Notes under the pieces: model-generated
Told to the model about the DNA's origin: nothing
The model's input: only the letters and a program-made list of their open reading frames with translations
Database searches by the model: none
Shown: positions 5,416 to 5,843 of the stretch, one piece after another
Numbering within the stretch: position 1 is the stretch's first letter
Layout of the letters: each line of letters opens with the position of its first letter
Program-made: the position numbers and the translations under genes
Assembly (NCBI GenBank): GCA_035700225.1
Contig: DASSOT010000045.1
Coordinates: 1-5,843 of the forward strand
Reading direction: 5' to 3'
From: JANWLD01 sp035700225
Lineage (GTDB): Bacteria > Patescibacteriota > Saccharimonadia > Saccharimonadales > 2-12-FULL-41-12
DNA: 5,843 bases

Positions 5416-5766
5416 CTATGTCGAGCCGCGTACTGCGTCAGTATTAGCGTTCGCGTAAGAGTTAAAGGCCACGATTATACCTATTATCACCAGGTTCCAA
5501 TAAGCGGCAGAGCCGTTAAGTTGCAGGATGAACGGCGAAACTATGAGCCATATGCCGACAAGGAAATTTATCCAGCTGGACCAGTTGGTTCTCGGCAGAA
5601 ACTCCCTTATCAGCCCGAAAATTATTATCGCCGAGCCGAAAATCACACTGTTCAATTTTGAAGCGCTGGTAGTAAAACCAAGCATCCACGGGGATATCGC
5701 GACCCATATGCCTAAGATTATGTTCAGTCCGCTCATCCACCTTATCTGAGATATCCTATCTTCCAT
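5416..5766 (-). CDS. SPW-repeat integral membrane protein
   Basis: A 116-residue protein with four membrane helices built as two repeats of the SPW family (PF03779). The first repeat runs from LNIILGIWVAISPWMLGF (14-31, SPW at 25-27) to the helix at about 38-56. The second runs from WINFLVGIWLIVSPFIL (65-81, with SPF in place of SPW) to the helix at 88-104 (NLVIIGIIVAFNSYA). The short loops hold GLIREFLPRTNW between the repeats. The family is widespread and has no established function. The start is secure: AAAGGAG lies 4 bases before the ATG. The gene is convergent with the hydrolase gene at a gap of only 9 bases, with no terminator between them, so transcripts of the two probably overlap. 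Confidence 0.92.
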   Translation of the reverse strand: MEDRISQIRWMSGLNIILGIWVAISPWMLGFTTSASKLNSVIFGSAIIIFGLIREFLPRTNWSSWINFLVGIWLIVSPFILQLNGSAAYWNLVIIGIIVAFNSYANANTDAVRGST

Positions 5767-5770
5767 AAAT

Positions 5771-5777
5771 CTCCTTT
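5771..5777 (-). promoter_or_regulatory. Shine-Dalgarno site of the SPW gene
   Basis: AAAGGAG on the minus strand sits 4 bases before the ATG at 5764-5766 and fixes the start. Further upstream, TATAAC (5825-5830, minus) is a possible -10, but its -35 would fall outside the window. Confidence 0.7.
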
Positions 5778-5843
5778 CTTAAAGGTTAACTCATTGATTC
5801 TTACCCAAGATTTGACTTAACGCTGTTATATTTCTTACTTACT

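Noticed and set aside
5528..5749. A plus-strand 73-aa frame antisense to the SPW gene
   Set aside because: The opposite strand has clear SPW repeats and a Shine-Dalgarno sequence; this frame has neither family match nor signals.
5812..5843. Plus-strand TTGACT as a -35 for a gene beyond the window
   Set aside because: No convincing -10 lies 16-18 bases downstream within the window.
1..5843. tRNA, rRNA, CRISPR array, insertion sequence or attachment site
   Set aside because: I saw no cloverleaf, regularly spaced repeats, transposase motifs or paired terminal repeats on either strand.

Overview
This looks like chromosomal sequence from a small-genome, ultra-compact bacterium. My best guess is Candidatus Saccharibacteria (TM7) or another Patescibacteria/CPR lineage. 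That guess rests on gene content (an MGH1-like GH63 hydrolase, an SPW-repeat membrane protein, a DUF72 remnant, a SHQLRTPLT-type histidine kinase), on short or negative intergenic distances, and on many small unassigned proteins. It is inferred from memory of the families, not from a search. Genes end in TGA as well as TAA/TAG, so UGA is a stop here, which argues against the SR1/Gracilibacteria code.

Layout. (1) 1-815: two orphan plus-strand genes of unknown function. The first is a possible winged-helix protein with a basic tail that may begin upstream of the window. The second is a charged 103-aa protein driven by a clear promoter that sits so close to its ATG that the transcript is probably leaderless. 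(2) 862-3277: a tightly coupled three-gene operon encoding an eight-helix membrane protein, an 85-aa helical protein and a soluble PAS-HisKA-HATPase histidine kinase. The genes overlap or abut at their stop/start codons. No response regulator lies in the window. I read this as a split membrane-sensing module. (3) 3261-3482: the space after the kinase is not empty. On the minus strand it holds the C-terminal part of a DUF72 protein, truncated and interrupted by a stop. (4) 3495-4062: a 58-aa single-helix membrane protein with a strong -10 and Shine-Dalgarno sequence, and a convergent 100-aa membrane protein whose stop codon shares two bases with it. (5) 4078-5406: an intact MGH1-like/GH63 glycoside hydrolase. 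(6) 5416-5766: a minus-strand SPW-repeat membrane protein, convergent with the hydrolase at a 9-bp gap.

Two modes of translation initiation seem to coexist. The genes at 3547, 4078 and 5766(-) have Shine-Dalgarno sequences. The genes at 504, 901 and perhaps 4022(-) have a -35/17-bp/-10 promoter ending 8-11 bases before the ATG. The most interesting items are the membrane-protein/kinase operon, the DUF72 relic, the leaderless promoters, and a terminator-like hairpin inside the last codons of the kinase gene.
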